The notes below the pieces were generated by a model, which was not told where the DNA came from, ran no database searches, and was given only the letters and a program-made list of their open reading frames with translations. This document shows, one piece after another, positions 1 to 12,239 of a DNA stretch of 64,000 bases. Every line of letters starts with the position of its first letter. Within the stretch, counting starts at the first letter, position 1. The position numbers were made by a program, and so were the translations under genes. The stretch comes from Camellia lanceoleosa (Eukaryota; Streptophyta; Magnoliopsida; Ericales; Theaceae), in assembly GCA_025200525.1 (NCBI GenBank), contig CM045763.1:60591530-60655529 (forward strand), read 5' to 3'.

Positions 1-86
1 TTTGAAGTTATTTTTAACTATTTGTGTCCAAAAAAAGTTCCTTATGCTTTTTGAATTTGAAATCCAAGAGACCTTAACAAGCAATT

Positions 87-780
87 AAGGCCTTGTTTGG
101 CATAATATATATAATCCATCTTTTTATCTTTTTATCTTTTTTCCATCACATCACCTCTCTACTTTTCTGCACATTTTTTCGTAAAAAGACAAAAAGTGCA
201 CTTTTTTAGGACACCCCAAACCAACCCTAAATATTCAATGTCCTAAATTTTTAACATAAATGTGTATAGGCCCTACTTTTTCCTAAAAAGCTAAATAAGG
301 CCTTGTTTGGCATAAATAAAAAAATTCAAAAAGTCAAAAAGTTATTATTCTATTTAAATCACATTATCTTATTTAAGTCACATCACCTCTTTACCACATC
401 ACTTCAAACCCCAACCCATACCCAACCCATATTTCATAAAAATTCAAAAAATATACTTATTTAGAACATCGCAAATCACCCATAAATTGATTTTTTAAAG
501 GGATGTTATTAATTGTGAGAAGACTGTTTGGCAATTGAATGAAAATAATCCCCCTCATTGCTTAAAAAGTCACAGAGAATTTAGGGTTAGTTTGGTATAA
601 ATTAAATAATACAAAAAGTTAAAAAATCATTATCCTATTTAAATCACATCATCTTATTTAAATCACATCATCTCTCTAACACATCACATCAAATCCAATC
701 CATATAAATCAATAAATCACAAAATGTACTTTTTTGGGCCAAGTTTGGGAAGACTAAATAAGTGCACTTTTTAATTTTTT
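87..780. repeat. Cluster of three short TIR elements (TGTTTGGCA family)
   Basis: Three related AT-rich elements lie at about 87-230, 297-487 and 582-780. Each opens with a variant of AAGGCCTTGTTTGGCAT and closes with a variant of its complement (CCCAAACC, then a stretch like ACCCTAA). Between these are shared blocks such as TCACATCACCTCTCTAC and AAAAAGTGCACTTTTTTAG. Further copies lie at 2714-2860 and 25659-25834. Repeated shared ends and the absence of coding capacity fit a MITE family. The superfamily is not identified because I cannot define target duplications. The third copy has a second, inverted end (GGGCCAAGTTTGGGAAG) near 737-752 and may be a composite. Confidence 0.55.
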
Positions 781-1310
781 TTGTATTATGTATAGAAAAA
801 ATAGAGAGAAAATATTAATTGATATAATCTAAAAAAAATAAAAAGATGAAATAAATGCACTTTTTTAATTTAACTAAACTTCACCTAGTTTTGCCCTTCC
901 ATTTTGTCCACAAACAAAAAAGGAATAACATCCACTAGCTTGGGCATGGTAACTTTCACATCAAAATTTGAATATAACTTTTATTAGCAATTTGTCCTTT
1001 GTCCTTTGCTTCAAAATTCAAAGATTAGCACTGTTGGCTGGCAAATCAAAGGCAAGAAATAGAGAAACATTTGAAACCAAATTGAAATCTTCCAATGTAC
1101 TAACTAATAGACAGCTCTAGCCCTACAAACAAACAAATTCCTTGAGAGGTTTGGCTGGAAACTATTTTTGGACTATGCATAAAGAAGAAAAGAAATCTAA
1201 ACCATATATGACTGCAATGTACTAACTGTTTTTTTCTACCCAGCTTAGAACAATGCTTTTCACGCAATTATTATTTTTCACTGAGATTCGAGCAATGTTT
1301 TTCATGCAAT
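781..1310. other. AT-rich intergenic stretch, nothing recognised
   Basis: I see no open frame longer than chance, no RNA gene and no clear repeat ends here. The composition is typical of plant intergenic DNA. Confidence 0.5.
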
Positions 1311-1545
1311 TAAGTCCTCGTTTAGTAATTCATTATTTTAGTTTAAAAGTCAAAAAATTATTAAAAAAATTAAAAAGTCAACCGTCTACATTAAAAAGTT
1401 TTTTTAAAAAAAATTCTCTATACTTTTTACACATCTTTTTATAAAAAATAAAAAAGTCATTCCAAACATATTAATTTTTTTATCTCATAGTTTAACCAAA
1501 AAATAAAAAAGTTACTAAAATATTCTGTTCTCAAACGAGGCCTAA
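1311..1545. repeat. Short TIR element (CCTCGTTT ends)
   Basis: The left end reads TTAAGTCCTCGTTTAG. The right end, reverse-complemented, reads TTAGGCCTCGTTTGAG. The interior is AT-rich and non-coding with many AAAAAGT steps. A related, more decayed element lies at about 4164-4301. Most likely a MITE; the superfamily is uncertain. A 63-residue open frame inside is an artefact of AT-rich sequence. Confidence 0.5.
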
Positions 1546-2713
1546 GACTCTAAATGAGCCAAGTAGTAAATTATTTAATTTGACTTGAAAATTTAACAAA
1601 TTTTAAAATGTGTCTCACATTGATTTATTAACCTTTCAAGCTAATCCCAAATGAGGGTTTAATCAAACCAATCATAAGTTAAGCTCAAATAGTTTTTTAG
1701 GAAAGTACAATTCAATGTACTTTTAGAAAAATAATTTCAAATTCATTAAAAAAAATTTAACATTTTAATTGTTAATGTTGATAAAATTTAATATGGATTT
1801 GTAATTATTTTTTTAGAATAAAACTGAGTTGCAGTTTCCCCTAATTTTTTTTATAGTGTATATAACTAAATTGAGTTAAGTAATAGATTATTCAAATTTA
1901 ATTTAAAAATTTAACGAGTTTTAAAATAGTAAGCTAAACACCGATTGAGTTTGAATAGTTTGGTTCACAATAAATTTTAAATTAGTTATTTATTTATTTA
2001 TTTTTGGGGTGAACATTTTTAAAATTTTTGTTTGTTTTTTGCTTTTTACCTTCTAGACTACCAATCCCTAATATTTTTAGAAAAAAGGATCAAATTTGAA
2101 AAAAAAAAACTTCACAAAAAAAATCACCAATAAATAAAATCTTGGCCTTCCAATAAAATGGGTTTCTTTGTCTTCAATGGATTTTTTTGGGGTAAATTAC
2201 AAATACACCCCTAAGGTTTTCTTTAAATACGAATTATTCTCTGTGATTTGAAAAATTACAAATATCCTCTTAAAAAAATATAACTTTCGTAGTTGCCAAA
2301 TTGAGATGAATCCTATATATATATATATTCTTTAAGTTTAGCTAAATAAGTTGTTATCAAACAATTAATTTTCTTTTCTTTTTTTTTTAATAAAAACTTA
2401 ACTAGTCAAAAAATTATCAAAAAAATCACAACCAAACAAAAGGGTAAAAGTATTAGACATCGTCTTAAATGCACAGTTGAACATTCCATTTCTTTGAACT
2501 TTCTATATTTAAATTTGATTTTTTTTTTTCAATGCCCTAATTAATAATAATTCCACTTCCACTCATCCCAACCGTTTCAACACTTCGACGCCACCTCCAC
2601 CACCACCTCATCATCTTTGGCTATCATCTAGTTATCTTGCCCATCCCACCTCCAACTCTTCCACCCCCTTTCTCTTTTTTCCTACTGTCTTTCGTTTCTT
2701 CTCTCTCAAACCC
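1546..2713. other. AT-rich intergenic DNA with weak internal repetition
   Basis: Related phrases (AATTTAAC, TTTTAAAAT, GTAATAGATTATT-like) recur around 1560-1640 and 1870-1960, which suggests a decayed palindromic element, but the ends cannot be fixed. No gene is supported. The CT-rich stretch near 2600-2710 resembles a transcribed leader but has no frame behind it. Confidence 0.4.
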
Positions 2714-2860
2714 TAAGGCCAAGTTTGGCTAGCCAAAATAAGTATACACTTTCTATCTTTTTATCTTTTTTTCATCACATCACCTCTCTACTTTTCTGTA
2801 CATCTTTTCGTAAAAAGACAAAAAGTACACTTATTTAGGTCATCCCAAACAACCTCTAAA
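2714..2860. repeat. Short TIR element, TGTTTGGCA family
   Basis: This is a compact copy of the family at 87-780. It begins AAGGCCAAGTTTGGCT, shares the ATCACATCACCTCTCTAC block and ends with CATCCCAAACAACCTC. It is nearly the same length as the copy at 87-230, so the two form a subtype distinct from the longer copies. Confidence 0.55.
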
Positions 2861-3569
2861 CCTAAATCTTATCTTAGTCATGATGTGCCCATCCTCTCTC
2901 AATCCTTTTTCAATCTTTTTTTTTTTTTTTTTTTTTTTCTAGATCTAGTGATTTCTCTCTCTTGCCTTTCCTCACAATCTCTTCTCCCTTAGATCCCATT
3001 GTTATCGCTACCCTCACTTTTTCTACATGATCAAACTTGGTTAAAATTCTACATTTGAATCTTTACCATTTGTTTCGTGGTTTACTTTTGAACCATTATC
3101 ATTTATTTAACACTAGCTATTCGAACCAAGGGCTATGGTTTCAAATGAAAGGAAATGAAGTAAGGGTAAGGCGGGAAAAGGATTAGGAAGGTTGGGGTAA
3201 CAGTATCGATAATTGAGTGAAGGAGGAAGTTGAGTGAGGGAATTGGAATTAAGGATCACAGAATAGGGCAGACAAAAGAGTTGAAGAGAGACTAATTACA
3301 TATAGGTTTCTTTTATGTTGTAATTTAATTTAAATGTAAATAGTATTATTATTAAAAAAAACAAATATGATTTTTTTTTGATGATTTTTTAGAATAGGCA
3401 ATAAATTTTGAATAAATTACAAATTAATATAAAAGATAAAAATAAATTACTAACATAGAAAATTGTAACTTTTTATAGTAATAAAATGGAGAATTACATT
3501 TCAGTGGTGCAGGAAAAAAAATATTTTTGTTTTTATAGTGATGTAAGTTTTTTTGAGTGTACGGCATAA
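2861..3569. other. Intergenic, low-complexity T run, no gene
   Basis: The stretch includes a pure T run near 2917-2938 and ordinary AT-rich sequence. Purine-rich sequence at 3150-3290 has no supported coding frame. Confidence 0.4.
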
Positions 3570-3577
3570 ATCCATCT

Positions 3578-4083
3578 AAGGATGACCATTTTAATTTGAT
3601 CTACGGAGCCCTACCCATATCTGTCTGAATGGAGCGAATTTTACCTGACACGACACTTATGTGGGGTAGAGGTAGATTATATTTTGGTCACCTACAACGA
3701 GGGCGGGTCGGGGGTAGATAACACTTCCTCGATCCAAACTCGACCTGATATAATTAAAATATATAAATAAATAATATATACATATATATAAAATATAACT
3801 AGATATAAGAAATTAATATTAAATGTCTATGATTTTGTTTACATATAAATAAATAATAATCTTAAACGTTTCACTATTTATATTATGGAAACAAAAGAAA
3901 TTATTTAGTGTGTTAAGTATTTAAATGATTCTCAATTTTTTTTGACTATTTAAAATGTAGTCAGATATCCACAGGGATGTGGTTGAAAAATTTCACTGGT
4001 GGAGGGGTTAGGCATGGCGTGGAGTTTATCCACGGGGTAGGGGCAGGGGCGAGAATGACAAATTTGCCCGTGGCCATTCCTAA
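3578..4083. mobile_element. hAT-like MITE with 8-bp target duplication
   Basis: The left end reads AAGGATGACCATTTTAATTT. The right end, reverse-complemented, reads TTAGGAATGGCCACGGGC, an imperfect terminal inverted repeat. Flanks are ATCCATCT (3570-3577) and ATTCATCT (4084-4091), matching at 7 of 8 bases, which fits the 8-bp duplication made by hAT transposases. The GC-richer edges (GGGGTAG, GGGCGGGTC) around an AT-rich core are common in plant hAT non-autonomous elements. There is no transposase frame. Confidence 0.6.
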
Positions 4084-4163
4084 ATTCATCTTATATCTGA
4101 GTTATATCGCAGTTTTTTTTATCCATAATACAATTCTTTTTTCACTATTTTATTGATTTATAA

Positions 4164-4301
4164 TTTAAGTTTCGTTTGAAAATTAAAAATTTTAGTAAGA
4201 AAATTATTATAAATTATTATATCACTTTTTTTTATTTTTTTAAACATATTTTTATAAAAAATTAAAAAATTATTAAACTATCGGATTCTCAACGGGACCT
4301 C
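4164..4301. repeat. Decayed short TIR element
   Basis: The left end AAGTTTCGTTTGAAAA pairs roughly with the right end TCTCAACGGGACCT. It resembles the element at 1311-1545. Non-coding. Confidence 0.35.
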
Positions 4302-4460
4302 TCTAATAAAATCACATCAAAAATTGCACCTACCATTTAATAAATAATTTCAATATTTGCCACTAATTTTTTTAAATTTTTTTTGAGGGCCTATGCATAA
4401 ATAAAAGACCTCGTCAAGAGCTCATCATCACAAACAACACAACATCATCTAATCCAACAA

Positions 4461-4470
4461 TATATATATA
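4461..4470 (+). promoter_or_regulatory. Probable TATA box of the three-exon gene
   Basis: A TATATATATA run lies about 540 bases upstream of the start codon at 5009. It is followed by a CT-rich leader (4490-4600, including a CT microsatellite at about 4573-4592), as is common in plant 5' UTRs. The long distance implies a long leader. A 5'-UTR intron with an acceptor near 4927 (TTTGCAG) is possible but not demonstrable here. Confidence 0.4.
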
Positions 4471-4657
4471 CATGTATACATAGCTTCACAAATCTCTCTC
4501 TCTCATATCCAAACCCTAAAAATATATGCATATCTCTCTAGACACTTCACTTCATCTCTGCCGTACTTCCCCCTCTCTCTCTCTCTCTCTCCCCAAACCC
4601 TTCCGTTTCGCTTCTCTTCTTGATCTACTTATCTCGTGTTGTCTCCATCTTCCCTAG

Positions 4658-4747
<90 letters not shown>

Positions 4748-5008
4748 TAGATTGTGCTTTCGCTACTGCAATCCGTGTTTCATTTTTCATTTTCCCGAGA
4801 AAATCATCCTCGTGTCTCAATCTGATCCCCCTAATTATCATCGAATCTTTTCTCTTCAACCCAAGTCAACTTATTCTCTCTTCGATCTTTCCAATCTCCT
4901 TCTAATTCGCGAAAATTGTTGTTTGCAGTTTTGTATATATTGATAGGCATATATATATATATAACTGTTGTGCTTTCGTGACGAACTGGCTCTGAGATCG
5001 AGTTGAGA

Positions 5009-8000
5009 ATGGTGGGAGGTGGAAATAGAAAGGATGAGTCGATGGTTTTGAACAGTACCAACGTGTTTGCGGCTCTCGGAACCCTAAGGAAGAAGAAGAA
5101 GTCTGACAAAGAGCAAGGCTCGTCCAAGAGCAAAAGTTCTTCGAAGAAGAAGCAAGACAAGGAGTCTGAGACGCAGGTTTTTTGGGCTCCAACACCGCTC
5201 ACGGTGAAATCGTGGGCGGATGTTGACGATGAGGATGATGACGATTACTACGCCACCACCGCTCCGCCTCAAGCCGGTTGGGGTGGTGGTGCAGCGGATC
5301 CCGAGCCTACTGCCAAGGAGAGCACGACACCGGTAGAGGTGCGAGGTTTTTCAACACTATTTTTATTGGAATTGTTTATACATTGATGATAATTATATTT
5401 TGAAATGATATTGAATCTGAATTGACCATGTTTTTTTTTTTTGTGTAAATAATTTGATCAGCTGTTGGTTTATTTGCTGTTCCGATAACTATTAAGATCT
5501 TTCCATGATTGCGTGTTGATTGGGCGTCAATAGTGACTGTAAAATATAGTGCACGTGTTCTAATGCTTCCGCATTATGTGGAAATGTCGATTTTGTGCCC
5601 ATTTTGAAATGTATGACAGCATTTAAGAATTCCTTGATGATGGATATAGTCATAAGGTTAATGGCAAAGTGTTGGTAATTCAAACTTCGTTAGTCAGGCT
5701 GCTGGTTATCATGATGGTATTATATCATATTTTCAAATTCTGCTATTTGAACTGAGTTATTTTGCTTTTGCAGTTGCAATTAATTATGCTTGTTGTCAAC
5801 TTGTCATATGCTCCTTTGTCAAATTGGTTTGCATTTGTAACAAATTACACTGCAGTGGACACAGGACATAGGATGCACCGCAGATTGTCAAACTGTAAAA
5901 TGTTCAAATTGATGTCATTTTACTAATTACGTTGATTATGGCTGATAAGGGGAAGGTATCCTGTTTGATCATTTCCTTTCCTTTCGTGTCCCAAGTAAGT
6001 TGACAGAATGTGAGTGGTAAGAAATCACATTTCCATTTTGGAAATATCAAAGGGTTGAGAGTAGCGAGTAGCTCAAGAGTGTCTTTGAATGCAACACTTC
6101 AAGTTTGGGTTGGGGGCAGTTCAAGATTGTCTCAACAGTCCTTTATTGATGAGACAATGACATATATGAGCACCAAATACAGAGGCACACAACACAACTT
6201 GTCTTTATGACTGGTCATTTCCTCAAGAGAATATCATTATTGCTCCAATAAATGAGAATCAACTAGTCTTTATCACAAGGAATACCACTTTCCATTATGT
6301 TATACAGTCATAGTTGTCAAATCGAGATTCGAATTGTGAATAGAAATGGTTTTGTACCGAATTGTAAAGGTTCGGTTGTTTTTTTTAAATTACATAGAAA
6401 AATATATCTTCAAACTTAGATATTAAATATATCTTATAAATATGGATTATTTAGACTTAAATAAATGAAAATGGTGTTTTGAATAATGATCACATGATCT
6501 TGGTAAGAAGTTAATACAGGCTTCCATGTACACCACTTTACCTTTTTCCTTTTATAGATATACTATTTCTTATCAATCATTCTCAATATAGAAAGTAAGC
6601 AAAGACAAAATTTTAATTTTCAAGTAACAGTAACTTATTTTTAACTTTTTACAAGTGTAAGAAACCAAAATCTTCACAAATTTTCAAAAATCTCACTTGA
6701 TGCAATTGAATATGTAAACACTTAGATAAAATTGAATATGTAAGTTTAAAATATTATAGAAAGAGAAAGTTCATCCCCCTTCCCCTTCCCCTTTCCGTTC
6801 CCCTTAATATGCAATTGAACATGACATATAGTAATTCTAAAGACCTAAAAAGGTTGTGTGAACCTTTTTCCAATAATAAAAAACTAAAAAAGAAAGTCAA
6901 ACATCAATTTTAACGAATCGATTCATGATTTCACCAATTTGGTTCAACAAGTTGCCGATTCATCTATGATTCATAGCTACGTGTGATTTACACGACCTAT
7001 TTGCATCGATTACCCACTGAATCGAATCGTATAATTCAAATAAGAAAACCTCATTTTTTATCCACACATCAAACACTTTACATAGACCAGCATATACTAT
7101 AAGTAAATATATGAACCAAAACTTGTGGGACAACCTTAGTAGTTGAGTAGTTGGCAGGGACTAAAGATCAAAGCTTGCGCTTCCGGGTTTAAATATGATC
7201 CATAAACAATATGAGAGATTTCTTATTCTTCTACATTTCATAAATTTAATCTTTCTACACTTATATACACATTTCTTTTTGGAAGGAATTTTTTTCCTAT
7301 TCAATGTTGAGCTGTCAATGTAGGTAGGATGAGGCACTTTTTAATGGAAATGCACAACTCATGTAATAAGTTTAGAGCCTTTTATGGCCATCCACCAAAT
7401 GATTAGATCATGATTTTTTCCCCTTGGGAGCCTTTATCAGTTGATTCCAAGCAGAGTTTTCTAGTAAGAAATATTGAACTACTAAGACTAACAACGGTTG
7501 CATGGATAATTTGCACTCAAGAAACATGAACAAGTGTTTGGGGGGGAAATTTGCCCTCAAAATCTCTAACATGCTTATTGAGGCCAATTAGTAGCCCACT
7601 AAAACAAAATGAGCTTTAAGCTTTTAGCTAGTTCAGTACTTAGTTTATGTTGAATAATGATGACTTAATTTGTTGTACAACGTCTTCCTGTAGTGAAACT
7701 ATGTTTCTCATATATTATTGCTTTGGAAGATCGTATTTTATTCAATCCAATGATATCAATTTTAAACTTGTTATATAATTGTCAAAATGCTTAGCCCTAT
7801 GTAGATGACATTGCTACATGTAATTGTCATACATGGTATGTGTTTACAATATTCAAATATTTGATCGTTGTAGATATTGACAACTTTTTCTTGATATAAC
7901 AAGATGTCAACTTCAATGGGTCTAATGTATGCTAATCCCTTTGGATTCCATGTAGCAATCCTCTTTTTAAATCTCTACACTGCTCCATTCCACACTGTCT

Positions 8001-10271
8001 TAGTGTAGACAACTTAAAAGGATGACCCAAGAGGCATTCTTTCTATGCATCCATAAAAGACAATCTTTTGCTTAATGACAATGGCTTGGTGTGGAATTTT
8101 TGGTTTTGGAGGGCTAGGGAGGATTGGAAAATTCAATCCTCGAAGGCTTTCACTATGGTATGCTTTATAAATTATGACATGAATCCAGTGTAGTGGTCAG
8201 GACTTAGTGTTTTGGAACTTTGGAGAATTTCCCGTTGGGGGTTACCTTGTGCGTAGAGAGGGATATGGGGAATTAGGGGTCCTCCTAAGTTTATATATAT
8301 ATATATATTTGCTGCTTGGACTGCAGTTTTGAGGCTATTTGATATGGCAGTTCAAATAATTTGAAGCTTCACTTTACTTTTCACTAGATTCAATGATTTA
8401 ATAGAGTAGCTTCTGGGTAACCTGTGGATTCCAGGAAAGCGAAAGTGAAGAAGGCCTTGATGAAGTTGATGATGATAATGAGGAAGAACATGACCATGAA
8501 CCTGAAGTGCCAGTCGAAAAAGAACCAGTTGTTAAGAGGCTGGCTGAAGTTTCTTTGGCTCCTAAAGATCCAGAAAGGCAGCTTTCAAAGAAGGAACTGA
8601 AGAAGAAGGAGCTTGCAGAACTTGATGCCGTGCTTGCTGAGCTAGGATATCCCAAGTCTGAGGCCAGTGGCCAAGATGATTCCCGTGGTAATATAATGAT
8701 TTATTTTCATTCATAAGCATTCCATGTTTAGTCTCTCATTCTTTCCAGTATAATTGTGTCAATGCATGATTACATCCTCTTTAGATAACTGCTTGTGAAA
8801 AAAAAAAATCCTTAGATGACTATAGACTTTATTGCTTGCCTTGTTCAATGCCGAAGTTAGAAGCATAGTGACATACTTCTAATAGGAAAATGATCTCTAT
8901 ACAAAGGTTGTAAATACTGTACCAGTAATAATACCATTTTTATTACTGGTAACAGGTATAATTTCAGGTACCGTTTCAAATTTGTTGTTATAAATAGTTT
9001 ATAAGATACATAATAATTAATAATTATGCATTACACGTAATTATTTTATAATACTAAACAAGTGGTGTTGTTGGCATATTTGGAAAAACCAAAAATCATT
9101 AGAACCTACTATGTATTTTTTTCACGTTACACATAATTATTTTATAATACTAAACAAGTGGTGTTGTTGGCCATATTTAAAAAAACAAAAATGGAAATTG
9201 TTAGAAGATGAAACCTACTATGTATATTTTTCTTTAAATATGGAATCATATCAACTTGCAGTTGTCATATCATTATTACAACTGTCATCATTGCAGTTTT
9301 GGTGTATCACTTGTCTAAGCTTACACGAAATATATCACAAAAGTAAAACCGTCACCATCTCTCTCTCTCTCCGGCAAAGCCCACCGATGCAACAACTCTC
9401 TCTCCCTATCTCTGGTGAAACGCACTGAGGAACCAATTGCTTCTTCATTTTCACATCTGGCAAACAGTCGAGAGATGAAGATAAGAGTGAGCTGTTGGGC
9501 TTGCTGGAGGTGAAGAGGGCATGACTTTGATGGTTAGGGGTTAGCACTTGACAAAAGTTTGGATGATTGTGCAACACTGGATAGGCTCGCTCTTGGAGAT
9601 GTCCAAAAACCAGTATGTCACCGGAATAGCTGGTATGACCAGTAAATGCATGAAATTGTCCAGTATATCCGAAATAATCCAGTATAGGCTGGAAAATTAA
9701 CTTGCATGGAAGTGATAGTTGAAAGTATATATATTTCTTGTTGAATGAGACAGTGTTGTAAAAGGCGCGCCTAGGCGCAAGGCGCAACGAAGCGCAAGCA
9801 GTGCGCCTGAAGGGATCCAAGGCGAGGCACATTTAATGAGTTGTGTGCCTTGGTTACAACTTGGCCAGGCACTGAAAGGCGCGAGCCTAAGAGGGCTCTA
9901 ATCTGTGTTCGAAAGGCTCCAACCACATAGGATTACAACTCATACAATATAACTCAACCCAAATGAGTTGACTCAAATCCCTAATCTATCAAAGAAATCT
10001 ATGTCGTCTCTTCCTCTGGGCTCGCCTCTCTCAACTTCGATTGAGGTTAGGTCGTCTTCTTTTTCTTCGCTTGTTGCTGGTTGTTGGGTATTCGATTTGA
10101 CTTTTTTTTTCTTTTTTTTTTTTTTTCTCTTCTCCTCCTCCTCCATCTTCCTTCCCCTTCTTCTTCGAGTTGCTATATATATATATATATTTTTATTCTT
10201 TTTCGCTGGTTGCCCTCTGTTTTTTTGGTTTTTTTTTTTTTACCGCTTCTTCGACTCTCTCTCTCTCTTCT

Positions 10272-10306
<35 letters not shown>

Positions 10307-10705
10307 TTTGCTCTCTGTTTTTTTTCTTTTTCCTGTTTCTTCGATTTAGTTTCTTGCTCTCTGTTTTTTTTTTCCTGCTGCTTCTTCTTTGCTCTCTGTT
10401 CTTCTTCTTCTTCTTTTTCTCTGTTACATGGAAAAATGTAGAAATGAGAATAACAGCAGTTTGCAAAAATGAGAATAGCAGCAATCTTCTTTTTCTTCTT
10501 CTTCTCCTCCTTTGTATTTTTTTGGCTTCTCTTCCATGCTTGTCTCTTTTTTTTCTTGGCAATTATATGTCTTTGTTTTGAGTCTCTGTTAGGGGGGAAA
10601 AAAAATTACAAATAATTAATTCAATTTCATCACATCACATATTACATTATACTGAAATTGTTTTTCATGACTTTGAGAATTATTCTATAATTTGCCTTGG
10701 TTAAA

Positions 10706-10737
<32 letters not shown>

Positions 10738-12120
10738 TATTTTTATTTTTATTTTTTTAAAAATTGTCTTAGTACTAGTGTGAATCATTAGTTTATGTTA
10801 ATTTATCTATTTTTTTCTAAGATTGTGCGCCTTGCTTCAATAAAGCCCGCACTTCTCCTTGTGCGTAGGCCCCAAGAGACCATCAGCGCCTTGAGCCTCT
10901 AAAAACACTGAAATGAGATATAGTGCAGTATGGAATGGGATTGACAGCCATGCTCTGTACTTATTAAAAGAAGCCAACAAAACCTTCTCCATAATGTTTA
11001 TTGATTGCATTTTAGGGTTTCAAGTGTTAAAATCTAATTCATGAAATAATGTGTATGTCTATTTGTTAGGAATTGCAGAACTGTAACACAGGATCTAGTC
11101 GATTAGAAATTGCAAAAAGATAAAGGAATCAAAGAACAATTGCATAAGAACACAAGATTTATGTGGTTCACCCATAACTAGGGGCTACGTCTATGGCAGT
11201 CGTTGCTGCTGTTTTACTAGAAACGAGTTGCAAGATACAACGGAGTTGTCCTATTGCTATAATATATATAGCTAGGGTTATAGGTTGCAACTCTCAGAAA
11301 AATACCGAAGTGTACCCCTTCCCACAAATTGGATCTGCAAGACATATGGCTCGGTGTACAGTATCAGGCTCTCCACACTGCCTAACATTTGTTTCATTAT
11401 TATTCTAATTATTTTCTTTTCCCTCAAATTACTTGTTTTCAGCATGTCTACTCTGCAATATCTGTTCTTGCTTTTGGGTTGAATGTAGAGCTTAAACTAC
11501 AAATTTGCATGTGTTACCGAATTTTCCTTTCAGAAATCAACACGAGAAAGGATCATCTGCCCTCGTTAGTTTGAACTGGGATTTTCTTCATCGTCTTTAT
11601 ACAGACCATTTATGCATATATTTGGCCTATGGTTTGGATTAGCAGTATGTGATTAATCTTCCTTGTGTCTTTTCAATTGCTTTCAAGTTTTCTTCCATGA
11701 AAAGTGATGGCCCTCTAACCAGCACCTGCAGGTGATGCACAAGAGAAGAAGCTAGAGAATCTGAATGGAGAGGCGGAGAAGAAAGAGAATGCTCCTGGGG
11801 AGAGCAAAAGCGCAAAAAAGAAGAAAAAGAAGGACAAGTCTTTGAAGGAAGCTAAAGAACAGCAAGATCAGCCCAATGGCGCTGATGCCACAAATGGAGC
11901 TGATGAATCTGCTGGAACTGACAAGGCTGCAGAAGATACATCTGTCGTTGACATGAAAGAGAAGATGAAGAAAGTGGCGTCCATGAAAAAGAAAAAGTCG
12001 AGCAAGGAGATGGATGCTGCAGCAAGAGCGGCCGCGAGCGAGGCTGCCGCAAGGAATGCGAAGCTCGCTGCTGCAAAGAAAAAGGAGAAGAACCACTACA
12101 ATCAGCAGCCGGTGCGGTAA
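5009..12120 (+). CDS. Lysine-rich acidic protein of unknown function (three exons, 323 aa)
   Basis: I reconstruct three coding exons: 5009-5338, 8435-8687 and 11732-12120. Donors are GAG|GTGCGA and CGTG|GTAATA; acceptors are TTCCAG|GAA and CTGCAG|GTG. The joined length is 972 bases, giving 323 residues plus stop. The ATG at 5009 is preferred over the TTG at 5003. The product starts MVGGGNRKD and has an N-terminal NSTNVFAALGTL motif, a Lys/Ser-rich basic stretch (about 27-53), a conserved-looking VFWAPTPLTVKSWADVDDED block (about 57-76), an acidic Glu/Asp tract (about 111-132), a KKELKKKELAELDAVLAELGY helix and a Lys/Ala-rich C-terminus that looks coiled. I believe it belongs to a conserved plant family without a defined role; an Arabidopsis relative is, from memory, an uncharacterised protein. 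The basic and acidic tracts suggest nucleic-acid or ribosome-related binding, which is inference only. There are no membrane segments or signal peptide. Introns are about 3.1 and 3.0 kb, lengthened by repeats. AATAAA at 12174 is a likely poly(A) signal. Confidence 0.85.
5339..8434 (+). other. Intron 1 of the lysine-rich protein gene
   Basis: A 3.1 kb AT-rich intron, GT at 5339 to AG at 8434. Short frames inside (for example 6010-6210) have no recognisable domain. I saw no transposon with clear ends. A phrase at about 7140-7195 vaguely resembles a decayed SINE but lacks proper Pol III boxes. There is a TA microsatellite at about 8292-8310. Confidence 0.65.
9031..9230. repeat. Tandem duplication, period about 95 bp, in intron 2
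   Basis: The phrase ACTAAACAAGTGGTGTTGTT occurs twice about 95 bases apart, with AATTATTTTATAAT before it and ACCTACTATGTAT after it in both copies. The second copy carries small insertions. Non-coding, inside intron 2. Confidence 0.6.
9751..10910. mobile_element. hAT-like non-autonomous element in intron 2
   Basis: The left end is CAGTGTTGTAAAAGGCGC; the right end, reverse-complemented, is CAGTGTTTTTAGAGGCTC. Flanks are GAATGAGA (9743-9750) and AAATGAGA (10911-10918), a 7-of-8 match to an 8-bp hAT target duplication. Both ends carry GCGCC/GGCGC-rich sub-terminal repeats (about 9766-9890 and 10826-10895), a pattern seen in hAT elements where the transposase binds repeated sub-terminal motifs. 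The 1.16 kb interior is not transposase. It holds a gene-leader-like segment (about 9960-10080), long CT/CTT tracts (10100-10560) and an ATT microsatellite (about 10713-10738). The long frames across the CTT tract are low-complexity artefacts. Confidence 0.7.
10100..10560. repeat. Pyrimidine-rich (CTT/CT/T) low-complexity tract
   Basis: Over 400 bases of CTT, CT and T runs, with a TA run at about 10174-10190, give long spurious frames on both strands (Phe/Leu/Ser-rich on plus, Arg/Lys-rich on minus). It lies wholly inside the hAT-like element at 9751-10910. Confidence 0.8.
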
Positions 12121-12173
12121 GGATGTTTCTTATGAGAATATGTACACCCTGTTTCATCATTTGTGTCGTGCGA

Positions 12174-12179
12174 AATAAA
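12174..12179 (+). terminator. Poly(A) signal AATAAA
   Basis: A canonical AATAAA lies 54 bases after the stop codon of the lysine-rich protein gene. A T-rich region follows further downstream. Confidence 0.45.
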
Positions 12180-12239
12180 CATCAGAATCCGGGTTCATTG
12201 AGGTATGACCTTCAACATAGTACTTTTTTGGTTTTACTT

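Noticed and set aside
7140..7200. SINE-like phrase in intron 1
   Set aside because: The putative B box is too degenerate and no duplication flanks it.
8398..8655. 85-residue minus-strand Ser-rich frame
   Set aside because: It is the antisense of exon 2 of the lysine-rich protein gene (GAA/AAG codons read backwards).
10081..10581. Long open frames on both strands (Phe/Leu/Ser-rich and Arg/Lys-rich)
   Set aside because: They are translations of CTT/CT/T low-complexity sequence inside a hAT-like element; no domain and no splice context.
11752..12160. Minus-strand frames over 100 residues
   Set aside because: Antisense of exon 3, produced by its Lys/Ala codon bias.
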